A stretch of DNA of 64,000 nt from Paracoccaceae bacterium (GTDB taxonomy: Bacteria > Pseudomonadota > Alphaproteobacteria > Rhodobacterales > Rhodobacteraceae): the NCBI GenBank assembly GCA_030750975.1, contig JASMHC010000002.1, forward strand, positions 1 to 64,000. Direction: 5' to 3'. The number at the start of each line of letters is the position of its first letter. Within the stretch, counting starts at the first letter, position 1. The position numbers were made by a program, and so were the translations under genes. The notes under the pieces are model-generated. The model made no database searches and was not told where the DNA came from. It saw only the letters and a program-made list of their open reading frames with translations. Positions 1 through 6,499 of this stretch are shown here, piece after piece.

Positions 1-123
1 CGCCCCGACGCACCTGTCGATCTATCGGTGGTCTGGCCGGGCGTTGGAATCCTCGCTTTCGCTATCCTCGGCCCGTTCGGTTCCACGTTGTGCACGCGAA
101 GAAAGATGCGGGCCAAAGGTTAA
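1..123 (+). CDS. C-terminal end of an unidentified, probably membrane, protein (partial)
   Basis: An open frame enters from the left edge and stops at TAA 121-123, giving 40 residues. Residues about 12-30 are hydrophobic (tryptophan, prolines, then Ile/Leu/Phe/Ala) and are followed by a positively charged tail (RRKMRAKG). This is what a last transmembrane helix with a cytoplasmic end would look like. The next gene is convergent. Too little is visible to name a family, and a chance open frame cannot be excluded. Confidence 0.4.
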   Translation, partial: RPDAPVDLSVVWPGVGILAFAILGPFGSTLCTRRKMRAKG

Positions 124-153
124 GTCTGCGTTGGACCTGCGTTCGCTGCCCGA

Positions 154-414
154 TCAGTCAAAAATCCGGTCGCCCATCTGATCGATGAACTGTTTTGCCT
201 TGGCCACCGAGGCATCAACAGCCGTGTCCGGTGAAGAATAGGTATCGGCGCGGATCATCTGGTGTTCTTGGCCGTCTTTCTGGATAAGCGCCCCGATCCG
301 GTAGCCCTGAGCTTCTTTCTGAGGGGTCGGAGTGATTTGAAAACCGCTGTATTCGACCGGTTCTGCGGATTTGGCAGAGGCGCTGCCACCAAAGAGTTTC
401 TTGAAGATCGACAT
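154..414 (-). CDS. HlyU-family small protein
   Basis: An 86-residue protein that matches the small alphaproteobacterial family annotated as 'transcriptional activator HlyU'. It has an N-terminal KKLFGG stretch, a central VEYSGFQITP strand, then HQMIRADTYSS and a C-terminal KAKQFIDQMGDRIF. Length is typical of the family. The name is inherited: this family differs from the ArsR-type HlyU of Vibrio, and no DNA-binding helix-turn-helix is evident here, so the function is unknown. The ATG at 414 has a strong AGGAGG ribosome site. It stands alone, convergent with the partial gene on its left. Confidence 0.8.
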   Translation of the reverse strand: MSIFKKLFGGSASAKSAEPVEYSGFQITPTPQKEAQGYRIGALIQKDGQEHQMIRADTYSSPDTAVDASVAKAKQFIDQMGDRIFD

Positions 415-521
415 GGCACCCTCCTGTTTGGATCGGGTTTAGCATGGCCGCGGAGAAGATGCATCGGATTTTCCGTTTATCCTTAACCGTTTGGAAACCC
501 TGATCGGGTCACGGTCGGGGT

Positions 522-893
522 ATGAAGCATTTTCTCTATATCCTCGCCGCACAGCCCCATGGTGCACTTTACATCGGCCGCACGGGAAACCTCCGTCAGC
601 GGCTGGATGCGCATCGCTTGGGATTGATCGAAGAAACGAAACGCGCAGGGTTTGAAACCCTTGTGTGGTTTGAAGCGTTCGAGGGGTATGAGGCTTCAGC
701 ACTGCGTGAGCGGCAATTGAAACGGCTGCGACGCGCCGAAAAAGACCGGTTGATTACAGCAGGAAACCCCGAGTGGCGGGACGTGTCAGCGCGGGTGCCG
801 AAGGTTGAGGGCGTGCGGATCAGGCGGAAGGTTGAGTGGGGGTTGCGGTCGAAATCACGCGCCGGGTCTGAGACGGGGCCTGCGCCGACCTGA
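522..893 (+). CDS. GIY-YIG nuclease-superfamily protein, copy 1
   Basis: A 123-residue single-domain GIY-YIG protein of the UPF0213/YhbQ-like type. The first strand reads FLYILAA and the second ALYIGRT, in the place of the GIY and YIG elements. These are followed by the conserved Arg in the first helix (LRQRLDAH) and a late NPEWRD motif. Residues after about 92 form an Arg-rich tail (VRIRRKVEWGLRSKSR) that copy 2 lacks. The second copy starts 18 bases downstream, so this is a tandem duplication, probably co-transcribed. The cellular role of these stand-alone proteins is not established; some relatives act on DNA. Confidence 0.85.
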   Translation: MKHFLYILAAQPHGALYIGRTGNLRQRLDAHRLGLIEETKRAGFETLVWFEAFEGYEASALRERQLKRLRRAEKDRLITAGNPEWRDVSARVPKVEGVRIRRKVEWGLRSKSRAGSETGPAPT

Positions 894-911
894 AACGCTA
901 CCAACCAAACC

Positions 912-1202
912 ATGCCCCATTTCGTCTACATCCTCGCGTCCCGCCCAAACGGAGCGATCTATATCGGTCGGACGGAACAGCTACGCTCCGGAGTTCAGGC
1001 GCATCAAATGGGATTGTCCAAGCACACAGCGAAACACAACATCCGGCATTTGGTCTGGTTTGAGCGTCACGAAGAGTTTGAAACCTCTCTTCGACGTCAA
1101 AGGTCGATCAAACGTTGGAGAAGGGCTTGGAAGAATGCGCTGATTGCGGAGAAAAATCCGGAATGGGTGGATTTAAGCAATTTGGTTTTTGATCTGGATT
1201 GA
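912..1202 (+). CDS. GIY-YIG nuclease-superfamily protein, copy 2
   Basis: A 96-residue paralogue of the preceding gene with the same layout: FVYILAS, AIYIGRT, LVWFERHEEFET and NPEWVDLS. The two copies clearly resemble each other across the whole domain but have diverged, so the duplication is not recent. The common helix Arg is shifted or replaced here (LRSGVQAH instead of LRQRLDAH). No good ribosome site precedes the ATG, which suggests translational coupling to copy 1. A strong terminator follows at 1241. Confidence 0.85.
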   Translation: MPHFVYILASRPNGAIYIGRTEQLRSGVQAHQMGLSKHTAKHNIRHLVWFERHEEFETSLRRQRSIKRWRRAWKNALIAEKNPEWVDLSNLVFDLD

Positions 1203-1240
1203 AGCAGAGGCCCCGGCGCAAGGCCGAGGCGTGGTGTTGC

Positions 1241-1271
1241 GCCCCGGCCCTGAGCCGGGGCCTTTTTATTT
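1241..1271 (+). terminator. Rho-independent terminator after the GIY-YIG pair
   Basis: A perfect 8-bp GC stem (GCCCCGGC / GCCGGGGC, loop CCTGA) is followed at once by CTTTTTATTT. It lies 38 bases after the stop of the second GIY-YIG gene. Confidence 0.85.
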
Positions 1272-1285
1272 AACAGCGTGGTCGT

Positions 1286-1304
1286 GGTGGGTTGAAAACC
1301 CACC
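1286..1304. repeat. Short palindrome in the GIY-YIG/rpoD spacer
   Basis: GGTGGGTT and AACCCACC form a perfect 8-bp stem with loop GAA. The spacer 1272-1499 otherwise holds this palindrome, a GC-rich stretch and the hairpins listed at 1412-1445. I see no convincing gene in it. The palindrome resembles small extragenic palindromes seen near gene ends, but its copy number cannot be judged from one window. Confidence 0.5.
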
Positions 1305-1411
1305 CTAAGCGCGAGCGCCGACCCGCGGGGTGGCATCGGATTACTATCCTTGGGGCAATTTATCTCTCAAACCCAATGGACGTCTGTGATTGGCGAGAGG
1401 TTACAAAAGCG

Positions 1412-1445
1412 CCGCCCCTTCGGGGCGGGTCATGCCAAAGGCATG
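1412..1445 (-). terminator. Hairpin pair downstream of rpoD
   Basis: Two adjacent perfect hairpins lie 55-90 bases past the rpoD stop: CATGCC/GGCATG (1431-1445) and CCGCCCC/GGGGCGG (1412-1428). Read on the minus strand, the second is followed by GCGCTTTTGT, a short U-run, so it could terminate the dnaG-rpoD transcript. The weak U-run keeps confidence moderate. Confidence 0.5.
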
Positions 1446-1499
1446 CTTCCAGCATGACGCTCGCGAAAAAAGGCGCCCAACCCGACGCCCTTTCCTAAT

Positions 1500-3479
1500 T
1501 CACTGATCCAAGAAAGACCTTAGCTTCCGGCTCCTCGACGGATGCTTCAACTTCCGCAGCGCCTTCGCCTCGATCTGCCTGATCCGTTCGCGGGTCACGC
1601 TGAACTGCTGGCCCACTTCTTCAAGCGTGTGGTCGGTGTTCATGCCGATGCCAAAGCGCATCCGCAGCACACGTTCTTCGCGCGGGGTCAGTGATGACAG
1701 CACGCGGGTGGTGGTTTCTTTAAGGTTTTCCTGAATGGCGCTGTCCAGTGGCAGCACGGCGTTCTTGTCCTCGATGAAATCACCCAGCTGGCTGTCTTCC
1801 TCGTCGCCAATCGGCGTTTCGAGGCTGATCGGCTCTTTGGCGATTTTCATCACCTTGCGCACCTTCTCGAGCGGCATTTGCAACTTGGCGGCCAATTCTT
1901 CCGGCGTCGGCTCGCGGCCGATTTCGTGCAGCATCTGACGGCCGGTGCGCACCAGCTTGTTGATCGTTTCGATCATATGGACCGGAATACGGATGGTGCG
2001 GGCCTGATCGGCGATCGAACGGGTGATCGCCTGTCGGATCCACCATGTGGCATAGGTCGAGAATTTATAGCCGCGACGGTACTCAAACTTGTCCACGGCC
2101 TTCATCAGGCCGATATTGCCTTCCTGAATAAGATCAAGGAATTGCAGGCCGCGGTTAGTGTATTTCTTGGCAATCGAGATCACCAGGCGCAGGTTCGCCT
2201 CGACCATTTCCTTCTTGGCCTGACGCGCCTCTTTCTCGCCCTTCTGGACCTGACCCACAATGCGGCGGAATTCGCTGATGTCCAGCCCGACATACTGGCC
2301 GACCTGCGCCATGTCGTTGCGCAATTCCTCGACCTTCTCGGTCGAGCGCTCGATGAACATCTGCCAACCACGGCCAGACTTTTCGGCCATCCGCTCCATC
2401 CAGTTGGGATCAAGCTCGTGTCCGCGGTATTCGCCGATGAATTCCTTGCGGTTGATGCGGGCCTGATCCGCCAGCTTAACCATCGCACTGTCGATCTGCA
2501 TGATACGGCGGTTGATGCCGTAAAGCTGATCAATCAGGGCTTCGATACGGTTGTTATGCAGGTGAAGTTCGTTCACCAGTTCAACGATTTCCGAGCGCAG
2601 CGCCTGATAGGTTTCTTCGTCTTTCTTCGAAAAATCCGCGTCATGGTTCAGCGTCGCTTCGATCCGGCTGTCCTGCATGGCGGACAGTTTGGAATAATCA
2701 TCCGCGATACGGTCGAGCATTTCCAGAACGCGCGGCTTGAGCGCTGCTTCCATAGCCGCAAGCGACATGTTGGCGGCTTCGTCTTCGTCGTCGTCATCAT
2801 CCTGGGCAATCGGATTGCCGTCGGCGTCAAGCTCTGGCTCGTTCGACTTGTCGGCTTGCGGAGCGGCGGTGACGTTGCTGGTATCGACGACGGATTCTTC
2901 CTCGTCGCCTTCCATCGCGTTGCCGAAAGTCGCCTCGAGATCGATCACGTCGCGCAGCAGGATGTCTTCGGACAAAAGTTCATCGCGCCAGATGGTGATC
3001 GCCTGGAAGGTCAGCGGGCTTTCGCAAAGCCCCGAGATCATCGTGTTGCGGCCGGCCTCGATCCGTTTTGCAATCGCGATCTCGCCTTCACGGCTAAGCA
3101 GCTCGACGCTGCCCATTTCGCGCAGATACATGCGCACCGGATCATCGGTACGGTCAAGCTTTTCTTCCTTGCCCGATGACAGCGCCACCTCTTTGTTGGC
3201 GTTCACCTCAACCACGGCGGTGGATTTCTGCTCTTCCTCTTCCACCTCGTCATCTTCGATGATGTTGATGCCCATTTCGCTGAGCATCGACATCACGTCT
3301 TCGATCTGTTCGGACGAAACCTGATCCGGCGGCAGGACCGTGTTCAACTGATCATAGGTGATATATCCACGCTCGCGTGCCTCGGCGATCATCTTCTTAA
3401 CCGCGGCCTGGCTCATATCCAGCGAGATATCCGCTTCCTGATCGTTGGACTTGTCGTCGTCAGTGTCTTTGGCGGCCAT
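1500..3479 (-). CDS. rpoD: RNA polymerase primary sigma factor (sigma-70)
   Basis: A 659-residue housekeeping sigma factor that directs RNA polymerase to most promoters. Region 1.1 is at the N-terminus ([22 protein letters not shown]). A very acidic insert at about 200-240 includes a run of Asp/Glu. The non-conserved region follows, then region 2 ([15 protein letters not shown]), region 3, and region 4 with the helix-turn-helix [16 protein letters not shown] and the usual end [11 protein letters not shown]. Length is typical for alphaproteobacteria. The ATG at 3479 has a GGAG site. It lies 118 bases downstream of dnaG in the same direction, as in the classical macromolecular synthesis operon, here without rpsU. 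Confidence 0.99.
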   Translation of the reverse strand: MAAKDTDDDKSNDQEADISLDMSQAAVKKMIAEARERGYITYDQLNTVLPPDQVSSEQIEDVMSMLSEMGINIIEDDEVEEEEQKSTAVVEVNANKEVALSSGKEEKLDRTDDPVRMYLREMGSVELLSREGEIAIAKRIEAGRNTMISGLCESPLTFQAITIWRDELLSEDILLRDVIDLEATFGNAMEGDEEESVVDTSNVTAAPQADKSNEPELDADGNPIAQDDDDDEDEAANMSLAAMEAALKPRVLEMLDRIADDYSKLSAMQDSRIEATLNHDADFSKKDEETYQALRSEIVELVNELHLHNNRIEALIDQLYGINRRIMQIDSAMVKLADQARINRKEFIGEYRGHELDPNWMERMAEKSGRGWQMFIERSTEKVEELRNDMAQVGQYVGLDISEFRRIVGQVQKGEKEARQAKKEMVEANLRLVISIAKKYTNRGLQFLDLIQEGNIGLMKAVDKFEYRRGYKFSTYATWWIRQAITRSIADQARTIRIPVHMIETINKLVRTGRQMLHEIGREPTPEELAAKLQMPLEKVRKVMKIAKEPISLETPIGDEEDSQLGDFIEDKNAVLPLDSAIQENLKETTTRVLSSLTPREERVLRMRFGIGMNTDHTLEEVGQQFSVTRERIRQIEAKALRKLKHPSRSRKLRSFLDQ

Positions 3480-3500
3480 TCGGTGCTCCTATCAGGGGGC

Positions 3501-3556
3501 AGTGATTCGGTTCACTATCGAATAAAGCGAATCACCCAAAGTTTGAAGTGATTCGC
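3501..3556 (-). promoter_or_regulatory. Repeated GTGATTCG element and hairpin between dnaG and rpoD
   Basis: GCGAATCAC (3527-3535) and GTGATTCGC (3548-3556) form a perfect 9-bp inverted repeat with a 12-base loop that itself contains AAAGTTTG. A further GTGATTCG lies at 3502-3509, inside the inverted repeat AGTGA/TCACT (3501-3516). The element is in the 5' leader of rpoD, so it could be a leader structure, an attenuator or a binding site. Which of these is not decidable from sequence. Confidence 0.5.
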
Positions 3557-3597
3557 GCGTAATGATTCTGTGTTTCTGCCCGATTAATGCGGAAATG

Positions 3598-5532
3598 TCA
3601 GTGCCTTGATTTGGTAAAGCGAATATTGTCGTAAAGTTCCTTGCTGCGCCTTCGCTCTTCCCGGCTGATTGGTGCCCCATTGGGGCCAATGTCATACTCG
3701 GTCGTGTCTTCCTGTTTATTGGCCTCGGCGCGGTGGCTTTCCTCGGCCGCGTCCTTCAACCGGTGGGTCAGGCTTTCGGACGGGCGGTGGCTGAAATCTT
3801 CCAAGGCATCTTCAACTTCCATCCGGCGACCGCGGCGCGTTCTGAGTTTCTGAAGTTCCGCATCCACCGTCAGCCGTGCGAGATCGTGATCCGCCGGTCG
3901 CCGCAGGGCCGGAACAATAGCGACATGGGGGGCTGCCATCAGCTTTTCAACAGCCTCGGCGCCCATTTGGCTGGCAATCTCGGCTTCCAGCACCTCGGCA
4001 CCGTTATGGGCATATTGCAAAAGAATGGTTTTGATCCGTTCATGGGCCGGATTGTCGAAATGGATGTTTTCCAGACCGTGCTCAAAATCCACCACGATCT
4101 CCGGCACTTTGATCAGTACGGCCAACAAAACCGCCTCATGCAGGGCGTCCTGATCTTTCTCGGCCGCCGCGGCAAGAAAGGACCTGCGGGTTTCGTGATG
4201 AATGCCGGGTTGGGTCTGCGATTTCCAGCTGCCCCGTTGCGGGCGGGCTTGGAAGAACAGATCGCGTTTGAGCTGATAGAAGGCATCATCGTAATGCTTG
4301 CGCACATTCGGATCGCGGATCAGAGCGGTTTTTTCGCGCAGGACCTTATCCAGCATCGCCTTGCGCTCGGGGCTGTCAAAGACCTGCCCTTCGGTTTCGC
4401 GCCGCCAAAGCAGGTTGACCATCGGCAGCGAGGTCTCAAGCACCTCTTGCACGGCCTGTCTGCCCCCCGACCGCACCAGATCGTCAGGGTCTTTGCCTTC
4501 GGGCATCAGGGCAAAGCGCAAGGAATGGCCGGCTTCGATCAGAGGCAGGGCAAGATCGACCACGCGGAATGCGGCGCGCAGCCCCGCCGTATCCCCGTCA
4601 AGCGCGATCACCGGTTCGGATGACAAGCGCCATAGCAGGCGCAACTGATCCTCGGTGACAGCCGTGCCCAGAGGGGCCACGGACGCGCCAAACCCCGCTT
4701 CGGACAGGGCGATCACGTCCATATAGCCCTCGGCCACGATCAGCGGCTGGCCCTTGCCGGTTGCCGCGCGGGCCGGGCCGAGGTTATAAAGGTTCCGCCC
4801 TTTGTCGAAAATCTCGGTCTGGGGTGAATTCAGGTATTTGGCGTTGTCATTGGGGTCCATTGCCCGCCCGCCAAAGGCAATCGCCCGGCCCCGCGCATCG
4901 CGGATCGGAAACATGATGCGGTTGCGGAAAGTGTCGTAGGGTTTTTTGCCCTTGTTGGACGGCTTCGCCAGACCGGCGGCCAGGATCAATTCATCTGGGA
5001 CATTCTTTGCCTTCAGGTGATCCCACAGGTTTTGCCAGCCATCGGGCGCAAATCCGATTTGCCAGCGGTCCAGAACCTCTGGCGTCAATCCGCGCCCCGA
5101 CAGATAGGCCCGCGCTTCGCTCCCCGCGCCGGTCTGCAATTGCAGGCGGAAAAACTGCACCGCCTGCTCGGTCACATCGGTCAGTTGGGTGCGCCGGTCC
5201 GCTTTTTCAGCCGCTTTGGGATCGCGGGCGGGCATTGGCATACCAGCCTCACGCGCGAGAATTTCGACCGCTTCGATGAAATCCACATTCTCGGTTTCGC
5301 GGACAAAGCTGATCGCATCCCCCTTTGCGTGGCAGCCAAAGCAATAGTAATAGCCCTGCCGGTCATCCACATGAAAAGACGCGGTTTTTTCCTGATGAAA
5401 CGGGCAAGGCGCCCACATGTCGCCCTTGCCCTGATTGGACTTGCGCTGATCCCACATGACCTTGCGCCCCACCACTTGGGTAAGGCTGGTTCTTGTGCGC
5501 AATTCATCCAGAAAACCGGGGGGCAGACTCAT
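3598..5532 (-). CDS. dnaG: DNA primase
   Basis: A 644-residue primase that makes the RNA primers for replication. The N-terminal zinc finger uses C43, H46, C64 and C67 (CPFH ... CFGC). The catalytic core follows, with a TOPRIM domain showing IVAEGYMDVIAL and ALDGDTAGLRAAFR, the acidic metal-binding residues. The C-terminal part, from about 430, is the less conserved helicase-binding region. It is transcribed toward rpoD. The ribosome site before ATG 5532 is weak. A small exported-protein gene lies 36 bases upstream on the same strand. Confidence 0.98.
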   Translation of the reverse strand: MSLPPGFLDELRTRTSLTQVVGRKVMWDQRKSNQGKGDMWAPCPFHQEKTASFHVDDRQGYYYCFGCHAKGDAISFVRETENVDFIEAVEILAREAGMPMPARDPKAAEKADRRTQLTDVTEQAVQFFRLQLQTGAGSEARAYLSGRGLTPEVLDRWQIGFAPDGWQNLWDHLKAKNVPDELILAAGLAKPSNKGKKPYDTFRNRIMFPIRDARGRAIAFGGRAMDPNDNAKYLNSPQTEIFDKGRNLYNLGPARAATGKGQPLIVAEGYMDVIALSEAGFGASVAPLGTAVTEDQLRLLWRLSSEPVIALDGDTAGLRAAFRVVDLALPLIEAGHSLRFALMPEGKDPDDLVRSGGRQAVQEVLETSLPMVNLLWRRETEGQVFDSPERKAMLDKVLREKTALIRDPNVRKHYDDAFYQLKRDLFFQARPQRGSWKSQTQPGIHHETRRSFLAAAAEKDQDALHEAVLLAVLIKVPEIVVDFEHGLENIHFDNPAHERIKTILLQYAHNGAEVLEAEIASQMGAEAVEKLMAAPHVAIVPALRRPADHDLARLTVDAELQKLRTRRGRRMEVEDALEDFSHRPSESLTHRLKDAAEESHRAEANKQEDTTEYDIGPNGAPISREERRRSKELYDNIRFTKSRH

Positions 5533-5568
5533 ACCCGATATATTGGGGTCTCAGGCGTCAAAGTCCAG

Positions 5569-5874
5569 TCACTGTTCCAGACAGGCCTCCACGAATTTTT
5601 CGGCATAATCCGGCGTCATCTTCTCGATAGGCAGTTGGTAGATCTGTTTGACCATCGGTCCCAGCACCAAAGACCACATCAACACGTTTTCGGTGATGGT
5701 GTCTTTGATCGCGGCTTGCGTTTCCTTGCGGTCCATTCCGGCGACGCGCATTTCAACCGCTTGCGCGACAAAGACGCCCGACATTTCACAAGCCTCAGTC
5801 TTATCCGTGACCTGCGCCTGCACTTGCGTTGCTCCGATTGCCATTGCGGCGGCCAGAACCCATGCTTTTTTCAT
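5569..5874 (-). CDS. Small exported protein of unknown function
   Basis: A 101-residue protein starting MKKAWVLAAAMAIGATQVQA, a clear Sec signal peptide with likely cleavage after AQA near residue 20. The start at 5874 is chosen because AAAGGACG precedes it; a longer reading would bury the signal peptide. The mature part has two cysteines (in EACEMS and VEACLEQ), which could form a disulphide in the periplasm. I do not recognise the family. It reads toward dnaG with a 36-base gap and may share its transcript. Confidence 0.75.
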   Translation of the reverse strand: MKKAWVLAAAMAIGATQVQAQVTDKTEACEMSGVFVAQAVEMRVAGMDRKETQAAIKDTITENVLMWSLVLGPMVKQIYQLPIEKMTPDYAEKFVEACLEQ

Positions 5875-5898
5875 GTTTCGTCCTTTGAAAAGATGTTG

Positions 5899-5921
5899 GC
5901 CCCACACCTAGTGTATGGGGC
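5899..5921. terminator. Hairpin between soxG and the small exported protein
   Basis: GCCCCA/TGGGGC with an imperfect inner stem lies 27 bases past the soxG stop. On the minus strand it lacks a clean U-run (CAACATCTTTTC follows); on the plus strand TTTTCTT follows. It may end the sox transcript, but the polarity fits imperfectly. Confidence 0.35.
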
Positions 5922-5947
5922 TTTTCTTGTCACCTTTGCGCGGGCTG

Positions 5948-6499
5948 TTAGGCAATAACACGCGCGTGGACGCTTTCCATTGCGGTGGTCAGATCATGCA
6001 CCAGCGTTTTGGCCATCGCGCGGAACACCATGATTTGAAAGCTGTCTGCCCCGGTTTTTGTGACCGAGGCCATCATATGCAGCAGATCACAGCGCGCCGT
6101 GTGGCCGCGTTTGAATTCGGTCGGGCGCAAATCGATCGAGATCAGCCGCGCCAGAACATCCGCCGCCTTCGGGCCTTTCAGTTCAACCACCGCCCAGGCA
6201 TCGCTTTGGTCGGTCATCGCGGCCTTTGCTGTCAGCGACACATCCGGATCCGGCCCGATCAGCAGCGCCTGGCCTTGTCCGAACCAAAGCGCCTGAGCGC
6301 CGCCTTTCGTGGTCATCCGGTTCGGCGACGGGAAGGCCACGCCGTGGGCGTCTTTCATCACCGCCGACACGGCCTTTTGTTCACCCTTGTAGGGCGCGAC
6401 CGAGGTCATCCGACCCAGATCACGCTCGGACAGGGTGACGTTGCCGATGGTCACGGGCAGCAGCCCGTCGCAGGGGGATTTTGCAATCAGGTTAACCAC
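5948..6499 (-). CDS. soxG: Sarcosine oxidase, gamma subunit
   Basis: A 183-residue subunit of heterotetrameric sarcosine oxidase, which oxidises sarcosine to glycine while passing the methyl carbon to tetrahydrofolate as 5,10-methylene-THF. The gamma chain is structural and related to the folate-binding GcvT fold; visible signatures are AWAVVELKGPKAADVLARL and FKRGHTARCDLLHMMASV. I take GTG 6499 as start because GGAGG lies 8 bases upstream. It overlaps the soxA stop by 8 bases, which implies coupled translation. It is the last gene of soxB-soxD-soxA-soxG. Confidence 0.93.
   Translation of the reverse strand: MVNLIAKSPCDGLLPVTIGNVTLSERDLGRMTSVAPYKGEQKAVSAVMKDAHGVAFPSPNRMTTKGGAQALWFGQGQALLIGPDPDVSLTAKAAMTDQSDAWAVVELKGPKAADVLARLISIDLRPTEFKRGHTARCDLLHMMASVTKTGADSFQIMVFRAMAKTLVHDLTTAMESVHARVIA

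Noticed and set aside
1292-1498. Open frame of 68 codons in the GIY-YIG/rpoD spacer
   Set aside because: It starts inside a palindrome, crosses both rpoD-side hairpins, has no ribosome site and resembles no protein family.
1878-3179. 433-codon open frame antisense to rpoD
   Set aside because: It is fully inside rpoD; the bias of a high-GC gene creates such frames, and the predicted protein has no family features. Similar antisense frames over soxA, glgA, glgB and hom were set aside for the same reason.
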